From: SR-FBR-E99 sp963732365
GTDB taxonomy: Bacteria > Bacteroidota > Bacteroidia > Bacteroidales > VadinHA17
Assembly (NCBI GenBank): GCA_963732365.1
Contig: CAVSZC010000005.1
Coordinates: forward strand, 620,001-684,000
Reading direction: 5' to 3'
DNA: 64,000 bases
Part shown: piece after piece, positions 1 to 7,098 of the stretch
Layout: each line of letters begins with the position of its first letter
How positions within the stretch are numbered: position 1 is the stretch's first letter
Notes under the pieces: model-generated
Told to the model about the DNA's origin: nothing
The model's input: the letters and a program-made list of their open reading frames with translations, nothing else
Database searches by the model: none
Program-made: the position numbers and the translations under genes

Positions 1-1317
1 ATAAAGGTTGATGAAGGGGTGAGGGAAGGAGGACCGCATGCCCCCTACCGGCAGAGTGAAAGGAGGGAGATATACAGGCAATATGCCACTGAACTCCTTG
101 AGAGAGGCGATGCCTATTATGCTTTTGACGCTCCTGAAGAGCTTGAGAAGATCAGGCAGGAATGTGAGGCCAGGGGGGAGACCTTCAATTACGGATGCAT
201 CACCCGCGGAGGGATGTGCAACTCGCTCACCCTAAGTGAGGGCGAGGTTAGGCAAAGAATCGAATCAGGAGAGCCATATGTTGTCAGGTACCGCATGCCT
301 GAAAATGAGGATATCTACTTCACTGACATCATCAGGGGCGATATAGTTGTCAATACGGCAACGCTTGATGACAAGGTTCTGTTTAAGTCTGACGGCATGC
401 CTACATATCATCTGGCAAATATCGTTGATGACCACCTCATGGAGATATCGCATGTCATCAGGGGCGAGGAGTGGCTTCCCTCTCTTCCTCTCCATGTGAT
501 GCTCTACCGCTCATTCGGATGGAGCGCTCCGCTGTTCGCCCATCTGCCCCTTCTTCTCAAGCCGACAGGCAAGGGCAAACTCAGCAAGCGTGACGGCGAC
601 AAGATGGGATTCCCTGTCTTTCCTCTTTACTGGCCTTACGGAGAGACGGCGACAGGATACCGTGAAGAGGGATATTTCCCTGATGCTTTCGTGAATATGC
701 TTGCACTGCTGGGATGGAACCCGGGCACTGAAAAAGAGATCTTCTCGATGCAGGAGCTTATTGAAACCTTCTCAATTGACCGGGTAGGCAAATCGGGCTC
801 CAGATTTGACCCCGAGAAGGCCAGGTGGTTCAATACAAGATATTTCCAGATGAAGAGCGATGAAGAGCTGGCAGCACTTTTCATGCCTCTTGTGACTGCT
901 AAAGGATTTCATCCTCCGGCAGACAAACTGGTCAGGGCAGTATCTCTGGTCAGGGAGAGGGCTGGCTTTGTCAGTGACCTGTGGAAGGAGACAGACTTTT
1001 TCTTCATTGCCCCGGAGGCTTATGACCGGGAGGTTGTGAAGAAGAGATGGAACGAAGATTCTCCGCGCATCGTCACAGAGCTGCGCCAAGTAGTGGCCGG
1101 CATCGAGCCGCTCTATTCAGACAATTGTGAACGGATAGTCAAGGATTGGATAAGTGCAAAGGGTCTTAATACCGGCGCTGTGCTGAACCTCTTCAGGCTG
1201 ATAACTGTGGGTGCCCTGCGCGGTCCTCACCTGTTTGACATCGTGGAGTGGATAGGAAGGGATGAGACTCTGCGACGCCTAAGCAACGGGGTGAAGCATC
1301 TTTCACAACAGTCGTAA
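1..1317 (+). CDS. gltX: glutamyl-tRNA synthetase, 5'-truncated by window edge
   Basis: Class I aminoacyl-tRNA synthetase that charges tRNA-Glu in the cytoplasm. The reading frame is open from base 1, so the N-terminal part with the HIGH motif lies outside the window. The KLSKRDG form of the KMSKS motif is present near bases 577-600, preceded by HLPLLLKPTGKG, which is typical of bacterial GluRS. The segment HVIRGEEWLPSLPLH is also characteristic of GluRS. The C-terminal helical anticodon-binding region is complete and ends at the TAA at 1315-1317. That stop overlaps the start codon of the next gene (TAATG), which suggests translational coupling. GlnRS would share some motifs, but the sequence around the active site and the separate glnS at 46.8 kb make GluRS the clear call. 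Confidence 0.95.
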   Translation: MKVDEGVREGGPHAPYRQSERREIYRQYATELLERGDAYYAFDAPEELEKIRQECEARGETFNYGCITRGGMCNSLTLSEGEVRQRIESGEPYVVRYRMPENEDIYFTDIIRGDIVVNTATLDDKVLFKSDGMPTYHLANIVDDHLMEISHVIRGEEWLPSLPLHVMLYRSFGWSAPLFAHLPLLLKPTGKGKLSKRDGDKMGFPVFPLYWPYGETATGYREEGYFPDAFVNMLALLGWNPGTEKEIFSMQELIETFSIDRVGKSGSRFDPEKARWFNTRYFQMKSDEELAALFMPLVTAKGFHPPADKLVRAVSLVRERAGFVSDLWKETDFFFIAPEAYDREVVKKRWNEDSPRIVTELRQVVAGIEPLYSDNCERIVKDWISAKGLNTGAVLNLFRLITVGALRGPHLFDIVEWIGRDETLRRLSNGVKHLSQQS

Positions 1318-1988
1318 TGAACGTTGGAAAAGAGATAGAATATATTGATTTCCACACTCACCACGGTGACGGGTCGTCAGATACCGTGGTCGTCAGGAAC
1401 GTCATGTCAGGGGAGGAGATACCCGAAGACTTTACAGCAAATACCCTCTTTTCCGCAGGGATTCACCCATGGCAGGTGACAGCAGACAACATAAGATGGC
1501 TTAAGACAGAACTGATACTCACTGCTGCTCACCCTCATGTTGTGGTCATTGGCGAGGCAGGTTTTGACCGTCTGCAAGGGCCGTCACGGGAGTTGCAGCG
1601 TGATCTCTTCCATTTTCAATCCATGCTGGCAGAGGAGATGCACAAGCCCATGGTCATACACTGTGTCAGAGGGTGGGATGATCTGCTCAGTGCACGCAGG
1701 GAGATAAAGCCTGTGATGCCATGGGTCATTCACGGATTCAGGGGCAGGCGGCAACTGGCTGAATCACTTGCCTCAGAGGGGTTCTGGTTCTCTGTCGGAA
1801 TCACTGGCCTGAAGGAAGAGATACTGGAGTCGGTTTCACATGACAGGCTCCTCCTCGAGACAGACGATACCGGAGGATCAATAGCAGATGTTTATCTCCG
1901 GTTCTCGGAACTGGCTCACTGTAATGGCGGGCAATGCGCAGGGCTCATAAGGACCAACTTCAACAACCTGTTCAGGGAAGGGAGATGA
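1317..1988 (+). CDS. TatD-family metal-dependent hydrolase (DNase-like)
   Basis: TIM-barrel metallohydrolase of the TatD family, expected to be a cytoplasmic nuclease. The metal-ligand set is visible: the HxH pair in DFHTHH (H13, H15), E80 in GEAGFD, H115 in VIHCVR, H139 in VIHGFRG and D183 in LETDDT. At 223 residues it is somewhat shorter than typical TatD proteins of about 260, mainly through short loops in the first third. It starts inside the gltX stop codon and its own stop overlaps the ATG of the following tcdA gene, so the three genes form a tight co-oriented unit. The exact substrate cannot be read from sequence. Confidence 0.87.
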   Translation: MNVGKEIEYIDFHTHHGDGSSDTVVVRNVMSGEEIPEDFTANTLFSAGIHPWQVTADNIRWLKTELILTAAHPHVVVIGEAGFDRLQGPSRELQRDLFHFQSMLAEEMHKPMVIHCVRGWDDLLSARREIKPVMPWVIHGFRGRRQLAESLASEGFWFSVGITGLKEEILESVSHDRLLLETDDTGGSIADVYLRFSELAHCNGGQCAGLIRTNFNNLFREGR

Positions 1989-2719
1989 CGGAACACTGGT
2001 TATCGCGCACCGAACTGTGCCTTGGAAAGGAGGCCCTTATGAAGCTGAAGGAGGCTCATGTTCTTGTCGCCGGCCTTGGCGGTGTGGGATCTTATGCAGC
2101 CGAGATGATATGCAGGGCCGGGGTAGGAAGGATGACAATAATTGACGGTGATGTTGTGACGCCGGCAAACCGCAACAGGCAGCTGCCAGCACTGAAGTCG
2201 ACTGAAGGGATCCACAAGGCGGAAGTGATGGGAGTAAGACTGATGGATATCAATCCGGAGCTTGACCTGAAGATAATACGTGAGTTCATACGCGACGAGC
2301 GCATGATAGAGATACTGGAGGCGGAGAAATATGATTTTGTCATTGATGCAATCGATACCCTCTCGCCGAAAGTTTTTCTGATATACCACTCGCTTCGTCT
2401 TAAACTTGAGATTGTAAGCTCAATGGGTGCCGGCGGTAAGTTTGACCCTACCGCCGTGAGAATAGCCGACATCTCTGAGACAAACTTTTGCAACCTCGCA
2501 CGGATACTCAGGAAGAAACTTCACAAACTTGGTGTATTTGAAGGGTTTATGGCTGTATACAGCCCTGAACCTGTTGACAAGGGAAAAATAATAAGAGGCT
2601 CTGCTGAGACAAACAAAGCCTCAAACGTAGGTACCATTTCCTACATGCCGGCCCTTTTCGGCATTGTCTGCGCCTCTGTCGTCATACGCCGGCTGGCAGG
2701 CATTCCGCTGGATGTTTAG
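1985..2719 (+). CDS. tcdA: tRNA threonylcarbamoyladenosine dehydratase (TcdA/CsdL, ThiF/E1 fold)
   Basis: E1-like ATP-dependent enzyme that cyclises the t6A37 modification of tRNA to ct6A. The nucleotide-binding glycine motif GLGGVGSYAAE sits at residues 30-40, followed by DVVTPANRNRQLPA, the usual ThiF-family segment around the adenylation site, and later by FVIDAIDT. An upstream ATG at 1934 lies inside the TatD gene; the start at 1985 (MTEHWLSRTE) matches the usual N-terminus of the family and overlaps the TatD stop by four bases, so it is preferred. The 3' end overlaps the convergent HMA gene by four bases. ThiF or MoeB are the alternatives, but the length of 244 residues and the overall pattern fit TcdA best. 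Confidence 0.88.
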   Translation: MTEHWLSRTELCLGKEALMKLKEAHVLVAGLGGVGSYAAEMICRAGVGRMTIIDGDVVTPANRNRQLPALKSTEGIHKAEVMGVRLMDINPELDLKIIREFIRDERMIEILEAEKYDFVIDAIDTLSPKVFLIYHSLRLKLEIVSSMGAGGKFDPTAVRIADISETNFCNLARILRKKLHKLGVFEGFMAVYSPEPVDKGKIIRGSAETNKASNVGTISYMPALFGIVCASVVIRRLAGIPLDV

Positions 2720-3021
2720 CTTTTGGCCTTTGCCTCTTTTGCAGTATACCCCAGTTTTTCAAGCGCTCTCTTAAGCAGCTCAGGCTTCGTCTTGCTTGCC
2801 TGATACTCTATTGTCACCTCTTTTGTGGACAGGTCACACTTGACATCCTTTACTCCCTTCTCGAAAGGGATATTCTTCATGATGGTGTTTACACACGCTT
2901 CACAGTCGATGCTGGTATTGAACTTTACTGTTGCCAGGTCCTTGCTTTTGCCCTGAGCATGCAGTGAGAGTGTACAGGCAAGCAGAAGGAGGAAGATCGT
3001 GAGTTTAATGGTGGTTTTCAT
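2716..3021 (-). CDS. secreted heavy-metal-associated (HMA) domain protein
   Basis: Small exported protein of 101 residues. An N-terminal signal peptide (about residues 1-22, ending HAQG) precedes a single HMA domain of roughly 70 residues. The metal-binding motif is C40-E-A-C43 within FNTSIDCEACVNTI, followed by the VKDVKCDLSTKEVTIEY strand pattern typical of copper chaperone-like domains. It lies 21 bases downstream of the TonB receptor gene on the same strand, with a Cys-rich gene further upstream, which suggests periplasmic metal handling, most likely copper. The metal is inferred from the family and not shown by the sequence. Confidence 0.87.
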   Translation of the reverse strand: MKTTIKLTIFLLLLACTLSLHAQGKSKDLATVKFNTSIDCEACVNTIMKNIPFEKGVKDVKCDLSTKEVTIEYQASKTKPELLKRALEKLGYTAKEAKAKS

Positions 3022-3042
3022 ATTCTTATGATTTTTATTGTA

Positions 3043-5298
3043 TTATTCAAGTGGTCTGTTAATAGCGAATCTGAATCCGGCGTAAATCTTTCTGCCGTGC
3101 ACCGGTCCCCAGATCATGGTGGCGTCGAAGTACTCACCGAAAGGATCGTCGGCAGCAATAACAGGATCATGCTGCATGAAGTTGGTAATATTCTCTGCAC
3201 CCACATAAACACTCCATCTTTTGAAGTATTTGGTTATCTGAGCATTCATTACCGGGTATGCTTCAAAGCTGTCATGTCTCATGTAGGGTTCAGGGTTATC
3301 CATCGTTGAGGGAACCCTTCCCGGGCCGTTGTAAAGCAGGGTGTAATCAAACTGCCATTTGCGCAGGCGGGTGGTATATGATGCTGTCAGCAGCCCCTTG
3401 TATCTTGATGTCAGAGGCTTCTCGAGCAGCTCCCCGCCAATGGTCTGTTTTACAACATTCCACCTCCAGGCAGCGGTTATGTCCAGCCCCGCAACAGGCT
3501 GCATCTGTGCTTCCAGTTGAAATACATTTGACCATGAAGGACCGTCGAGGTTGTAGAACCTGACCTCATCCACGCTGGCATCTATATCTGTTACGATCTG
3601 GCTGACAAAGCTTGTACGGTATGCTTCCCCGGTCAGCCTGAGTTCCCGGCCACCGACAGGTATATATCCGGTGAGATTGATACCTGCGTTCCATGCCTCT
3701 TCAATATCAAGGTCAGGGTCGATAATTATGCTTCGGCTGCTGGCAAGGTAATACATGTTTTCTGCCAGTACATGTACTGTGCGAAAGCCTTTGCCTGCGG
3801 ATGCCCGGAAGGTGATTGACGGGGTTATCTCATATCTCATGTGAATGCGTGGAGTGAATGCTGCACCGTGGTCATTGTAGAAGTCATAACGGACACCGGC
3901 AAGAAGAGTCATCTTTGCAGAATCAGTATATGTGTACTGAAGAAAGACGCCGGGGACAGATTCTATCGTCTCCCTTGACAGATCAACCATTACATCGTTA
4001 TAAGGAAAGGAGTAAACACCCTGTGTCTCATCATAATGGTCGTACCTGTAGCTGGCACCTGCGTCAATTGTGTGTTTTTCAGCAGGATAATACTGATACA
4101 GCAGGTTGGTGAAATAGCTCTTCTGTGTGGCATCATACATATTGATGCCCATCCACGACGACATATCATGATATATTACGCTCTGAATCCAGCCAATTGA
4201 CATTTTATCACGAAGGCCCAGCATGCCTCCCAGTTTCGTGAAAGCCTCAGCCCTCTCGGTACCGATATTGATGCCATAGTTGTCACCCCAGGTGGCATCC
4301 TCGTCACTGTATGCAAACTGTCCGCCGATACGCTCCTCTGTAAGGTATTTTATGCCAGATCTGAATGTCAGTTTTGGGCCAAGGTAATCCCAGCGGTTGA
4401 AGAACTGGTATGTTTTTACATCAGGTTCGTCACGGAAACCGTCATTGTTATGATCCTTTGCTCCTGATTGCGTTGCTCCGTGAGCGAAGAGCATCGTGCT
4501 CCAGTATTCACTGAGTTTCACTGATGCGTTTGCATTTGATTCAAATCGCCCTGCATCGCTCACGAAGCCGTTCACGAATACTTTTTCACTGGTTCCCGGT
4601 TTCTTGTACTCCACGTTGATCTGACCGGTTATTGACTCGTTCCCGTTGCGGACAGAGGCGGTACCCTTAGAAACCTGGATTGATTCCATCCATGGCCCCG
4701 GGATATAGGTAAGGCCGTAAGCGGCTCCCAGTCCATACATTATCGGGATATTCTCAGTTAGTATCTGAGCATAGGAACCGGCGAGACCAAGGAGTTGTAT
4801 CTGCTTGGCACCTGTGGCGGCATCGGTATAGTTGACGTCAACTGAGGCATTAGTAACAAAGCTCTCTGACAGGTTACAGCACGCCGCCTTGCAGAGTTCT
4901 GCAGCAGTAATATTTACGGTTGCAATAGTGGCATCCCTGTCAATATGCGCTCCCCTTGCACGCCCAATGACAGTTATCTCCTCAATCAGATTGTCTTCGG
5001 CAAGGAAGATCTCAATATAATCCTGGTCTGGTGCTACGCTCACAGTGTCTGTCTTGTATCCGACAAAGCTGATGACAAGGTTCTCACGGCCCTTTGGTCT
5101 TCTAATCGTAAAGAACCCTGCACTGTTTGTTGAGGTGCCTGTATTGGTTCCAGCCCAGACGATGCTGGCCCCCGGCAGCCCAATGCTGTCAGATGCCTGC
5201 GGGCCGTCTGCTATCATCACTTTCCCCTCCAGGGTGCCTTGTGCAAGGGCCAGCAGAGGTGAGATCAGCAGCAATATTATCGACAAATATGTTTTCAT
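3043..5298 (-). CDS. TonB-dependent outer-membrane receptor (putative metal transport)
   Basis: Outer-membrane beta-barrel receptor of 751 residues. It has a signal peptide (residues 1-19, ending LALAQG), then a carboxypeptidase-regulatory-like beta-sandwich (about 20-105, with GLPGASIVWAGTNTGTST and the FVGYKTDTV repeat), a plug domain (about 110-240, with IQVSKGTASVRNGNESITGQ), and a long barrel ending in YAGFRFAINRPLE. The plug carries an unusual Cys cluster, CKAACC, near residues 135-140. Its neighbours, a Cys-rich secreted protein upstream and an HMA protein downstream, point to a metal or metal-complex substrate. The substrate is an inference; a siderophore receptor cannot be excluded. 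Confidence 0.9.
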   Translation of the reverse strand: MKTYLSIILLLISPLLALAQGTLEGKVMIADGPQASDSIGLPGASIVWAGTNTGTSTNSAGFFTIRRPKGRENLVISFVGYKTDTVSVAPDQDYIEIFLAEDNLIEEITVIGRARGAHIDRDATIATVNITAAELCKAACCNLSESFVTNASVDVNYTDAATGAKQIQLLGLAGSYAQILTENIPIMYGLGAAYGLTYIPGPWMESIQVSKGTASVRNGNESITGQINVEYKKPGTSEKVFVNGFVSDAGRFESNANASVKLSEYWSTMLFAHGATQSGAKDHNNDGFRDEPDVKTYQFFNRWDYLGPKLTFRSGIKYLTEERIGGQFAYSDEDATWGDNYGINIGTERAEAFTKLGGMLGLRDKMSIGWIQSVIYHDMSSWMGINMYDATQKSYFTNLLYQYYPAEKHTIDAGASYRYDHYDETQGVYSFPYNDVMVDLSRETIESVPGVFLQYTYTDSAKMTLLAGVRYDFYNDHGAAFTPRIHMRYEITPSITFRASAGKGFRTVHVLAENMYYLASSRSIIIDPDLDIEEAWNAGINLTGYIPVGGRELRLTGEAYRTSFVSQIVTDIDASVDEVRFYNLDGPSWSNVFQLEAQMQPVAGLDITAAWRWNVVKQTIGGELLEKPLTSRYKGLLTASYTTRLRKWQFDYTLLYNGPGRVPSTMDNPEPYMRHDSFEAYPVMNAQITKYFKRWSVYVGAENITNFMQHDPVIAADDPFGEYFDATMIWGPVHGRKIYAGFRFAINRPLE

Positions 5299-5338
5299 AG
5301 GATTGAATAAATGATTAATAAAATTAATTCCACCCGCA

Positions 5339-5366
5339 GTAGAGACGTAGCATGCTACGTCTCTAC
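5339..5366. repeat. 28-bp perfect palindrome, copy 1 of 3
   Basis: Perfect inverted repeat whose left half is GTAGAGACGTAGCA. It lies between the Cys-rich gene and the TonB receptor. Related palindromes with matching changes in both arms occur at 45228-45255 and 55040-55067. There is no T tract on either side, so it is not a typical intrinsic terminator. Confidence 0.9.
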
Positions 5367-5397
5367 AACGGGCAGGTCAAAATGTCCTATGATTATA

Positions 5398-5874
5398 TCA
5401 GGAGATTATCTGGCAGTGGAATGTTGCCAGATCGCGGCCGTAATGCCGTATCGGATTATCGGTGTATATTCTGTTGGCCCCGGCAGGCTGTTCCGCAATG
5501 ACTGCAATTATCACTGCGGCCATAAAATAAGGCATTACCTCGGGTTGCACTTCCGTGCGGATGAGTTCAGCCGTGATGAGTCTTTCTGTCTCCTGTGTAC
5601 AGCAGTCGTCAGAAAAAACAAGCTCCTCTTCACTGTGCCGGTGAGAAGGTTTTTCTGAATCATGGTAGCAGCAACATGCCTCTTCAGAAGCGTTGGCAGC
5701 GGGTACTTCTTCTGTGCCGCAACATGTTTCTGATTCAGCTCCGGCAGCAAGTATTTCACTTGTGCCGCAACTGTTGCAATTGTGCTTAATGAAAGTAAAT
5801 CCCTGACTGCCTGAAAGTACCAGTGCAATCAGAATAACAGAGATAAACGGTGATATTTTCCTCATTTTACTCAT
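5398..5874 (-). CDS. Cys-rich secreted small protein (HYC_CC_PP-like)
   Basis: A 158-residue protein with an N-terminal hydrophobic signal segment (residues about 8-26), then HNCNSCGTSE, ETCCGTEE, EACCCYHD and DDCCTQE cysteine clusters, a His-rich stretch (HRHSEEE), and a second hydrophobic segment near residues 115-130. This arrangement resembles the small Bacteroidota proteins called HYC_CC_PP, which often sit beside TonB receptors and HMA proteins; the assignment is by pattern only. The cysteine and histidine clusters suggest metal binding. A TAnnTTTG box ends only five bases upstream of the ATG at 5874, so the in-frame ATG at 5865 (MRKISPF) may be the true start. Confidence 0.72.
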   Translation of the reverse strand: MSKMRKISPFISVILIALVLSGSQGFTFIKHNCNSCGTSEILAAGAESETCCGTEEVPAANASEEACCCYHDSEKPSHRHSEEELVFSDDCCTQETERLITAELIRTEVQPEVMPYFMAAVIIAVIAEQPAGANRIYTDNPIRHYGRDLATFHCQIIS

Positions 5875-5879
5875 GAGGG

Positions 5880-5887
5880 CAAATATA
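5880..5887 (-). promoter_or_regulatory. candidate Bacteroidota -7 box for the Cys-rich gene
   Basis: On the minus strand the sequence TATATTTG matches the Bacteroidota sigma-ABfr -7 consensus TAnnTTTG. It is embedded in A+T-rich DNA directly upstream of the Cys-rich gene and the metal-handling unit. No clear -33 TTTG was identified. The closeness to the start codon implies a very short leader or initiation at the downstream ATG. Confidence 0.45.
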
Positions 5888-5996
5888 TAAATTAATAATT
5901 AAATACTTCGATATCTTAATTTATTTTAACATTATCTGTCATAAAAGCTGAACTGAAAGGGAGCGCGATTGATTCGGCATTTAATTATTCATTTTG

Positions 5997-6004
5997 TATC
6001 TTTG
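5997..6004 (+). promoter_or_regulatory. candidate -7 box of mscL
   Basis: TATCTTTG matches the TAnnTTTG consensus and lies about 40 bases before the mscL start codon. A TTG at 5969-5971 could contribute to a -33 element but is spaced slightly too far. Confidence 0.5.
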
Positions 6005-6042
6005 AATGAGGTAATCATGATTATTAATAAAAACTTCAAATC

Positions 6043-6483
6043 ATGGGAATTGTAAAAGAATTCAAGGATTTTGCCATGAAAGGCAATGTTGTCGACATGG
6101 CTGTTGGTATCATTATCGGTGCAAGTTTTGGTAAGATTGTGACATCGCTTGTGAATGACGTTCTGATGCCTCCGCTGGGCATTCTTCTCGGGAGGGTCGA
6201 TTTCAGCCAGCTCAAGCTGGTTATTCAGAAAGGTCAGGCAGCTGTTATGGACGGCGCCGCCGTGGTAAGTCCTGCTGTTGATCAGGTATCGATAAGCTAT
6301 GGGGCTTTCATACAGACCATAATTGACTTTATCATTGTAGCCTTCTGTATCTTCCTTGTTATCAAAGCCATGAACAAGGCGATGGCTAAGAAGGAGGCAG
6401 AGCCTGCAGCTCCTGCCACACCTCCTCCTCCAAAAGATGAGGTTGTTCTTCTCAAAGAAATACGAGACCTGTTAAAAAAATAG
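6043..6483 (+). CDS. mscL: large-conductance mechanosensitive channel
   Basis: Inner-membrane pentameric channel that releases solutes under hypo-osmotic stress. The N-terminus MGIVKEFKDFAMKGNVVDMAVG is the family hallmark (amphipathic helix plus TM1 with the small-residue pore segment VGIIIGASFG). Residues about 75-115 form TM2 after the periplasmic loop, and the C-terminal helix ends LLKEIRDLLKK. The length of 146 residues is normal. A proline-rich linker (PAAPATPPPPK) precedes the cytoplasmic helix. It stands alone with its own candidate promoter. Confidence 0.97.
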   Translation: MGIVKEFKDFAMKGNVVDMAVGIIIGASFGKIVTSLVNDVLMPPLGILLGRVDFSQLKLVIQKGQAAVMDGAAVVSPAVDQVSISYGAFIQTIIDFIIVAFCIFLVIKAMNKAMAKKEAEPAAPATPPPPKDEVVLLKEIRDLLKK

Positions 6484-6537
6484 CAGAAAAGTTTGTGTGC
6501 GTATTAAAATAGTTTACAACTTTGTGGCGCATAAATC

Positions 6538-6594
6538 ATGGCTAGGATTAAAAAATACAGGTGGTGGCACAGGCTTTTCCCTGACAGGGGATAG
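6538..6594 (+). CDS. possible 18-residue mini-ORF
   Basis: An ATG opens a frame of 18 residues, MARIKKYRWWHRLFPDRG, strongly basic and aromatic. It is followed 26 bases later by a large hairpin (6621-6703), and a weak -7-like CAACTTTG lies about 20 bases upstream, so a short transcript is possible. Nothing proves translation; the ORF is within the size expected by chance. Confidence 0.18.
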   Translation: MARIKKYRWWHRLFPDRG

Positions 6595-6620
6595 GCTTAA
6601 TTGTCATAATGCCGAATAAG

Positions 6621-6703
6621 AAAGAGGGTGTCTCAAAGTAAAGGGGGTAGCCTCTTTTTTTGATCCAAAAAAAGAGAGGGCGCCCTTTTGAGACACCCTC
6701 TTT
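6621..6703. terminator. nested long hairpin, bidirectional terminator-like
   Basis: A 17-bp perfect outer stem (AAAGAGGGTGTCTCAAA at 6621-6637 and its complement at 6687-6703) encloses an inner complementary region (CCTCTTTTTTT against AAAAAAAGAGAGG). T runs follow on the plus side. The right half is closely repeated at 10171-10211. It separates mscL from the minus-strand microprotein gene and could terminate transcription from both sides. Confidence 0.7.
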
Positions 6704-6746
6704 TTGTTACTCCGGATAATTAATAACAGAACCTGTAAATGAAAGA

Positions 6747-6881
6747 TTACTGGATGTAAAAACTGTACTCGTAGGTCAAACCATTTTCACGCAACCACCT
6801 GCGAAGTGCTTTTGCAATCTTTCTCTTCCGGAGCAGTACAATGCCCATTTCCGCTGCTGATATCTGGTAATATGTCTTCAT
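6747..6881 (-). CDS. 44-residue basic microprotein, copy 1
   Basis: Encodes a 44-residue protein beginning MKTYYQISAAEMGIVLLRKR. It is clearly homologous to the 44-residue product at 30917-31051: the same length, an identical core KIAKALRRWLREN (residues 21-33), GIVLLR at 13-18 in both, and similar ends (YEYSFYI against FEYTFCL). Conservation of protein sequence with many synonymous differences between two unlinked copies supports a real gene. The core is predicted to be a basic amphipathic helix. Function is unknown; nucleic-acid binding is a guess from charge. No Shine-Dalgarno site is visible. Confidence 0.75.
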   Translation of the reverse strand: MKTYYQISAAEMGIVLLRKRKIAKALRRWLRENGLTYEYSFYIQ

Positions 6882-6966
6882 TTCGTCTCACCGCAGTGCT
6901 ATTATGCCCTGTGGTGTCAGAGGTTTAAATAAAAATCTCAGGTCTAAATTATAACATCAGATGAGG

Positions 6967-6987
6967 TGATCAAAGAGCTTTTTGATC
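6967..6987 (-). promoter_or_regulatory. near-palindrome upstream of microprotein copy 1
   Basis: Positions 6968-6987 form a 20-bp imperfect palindrome (GATCAAAGAGCTTTTTGATC) about 90 bases upstream of the microprotein start. On the coding strand it contains TCTTTGATCA, which recurs at 30808-30817, about 100 bases upstream of the second copy. It could be an operator or part of a promoter. Confidence 0.25.
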
Positions 6988-7045
6988 TATGAAGGCCAGG
7001 GGGTGATTAATGAACCAATATCTTCGACGTAGGCAGTTGGTGTAT

Positions 7046-7078
7046 AAAAAAAGAAGGGACGCGCAACCTGCGCGTCCC
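7046..7078 (-). terminator. intrinsic terminator of the M48 protease gene
   Basis: Reading on the minus strand, a 9-bp G+C-rich stem (GGGACGCGC with GCGCGTCCC, loop of five bases) is followed by a T-rich tract. It lies 21 bases after the stop codon of the M48 gene. Confidence 0.82.
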
Positions 7079-7098
7079 AGGAAGATCTCCCCGAACAG

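Noticed and set aside
5339..5366. Intrinsic terminator of the Cys-rich gene
   Set aside because: No T tract on either side and the same palindrome recurs in unrelated contexts.
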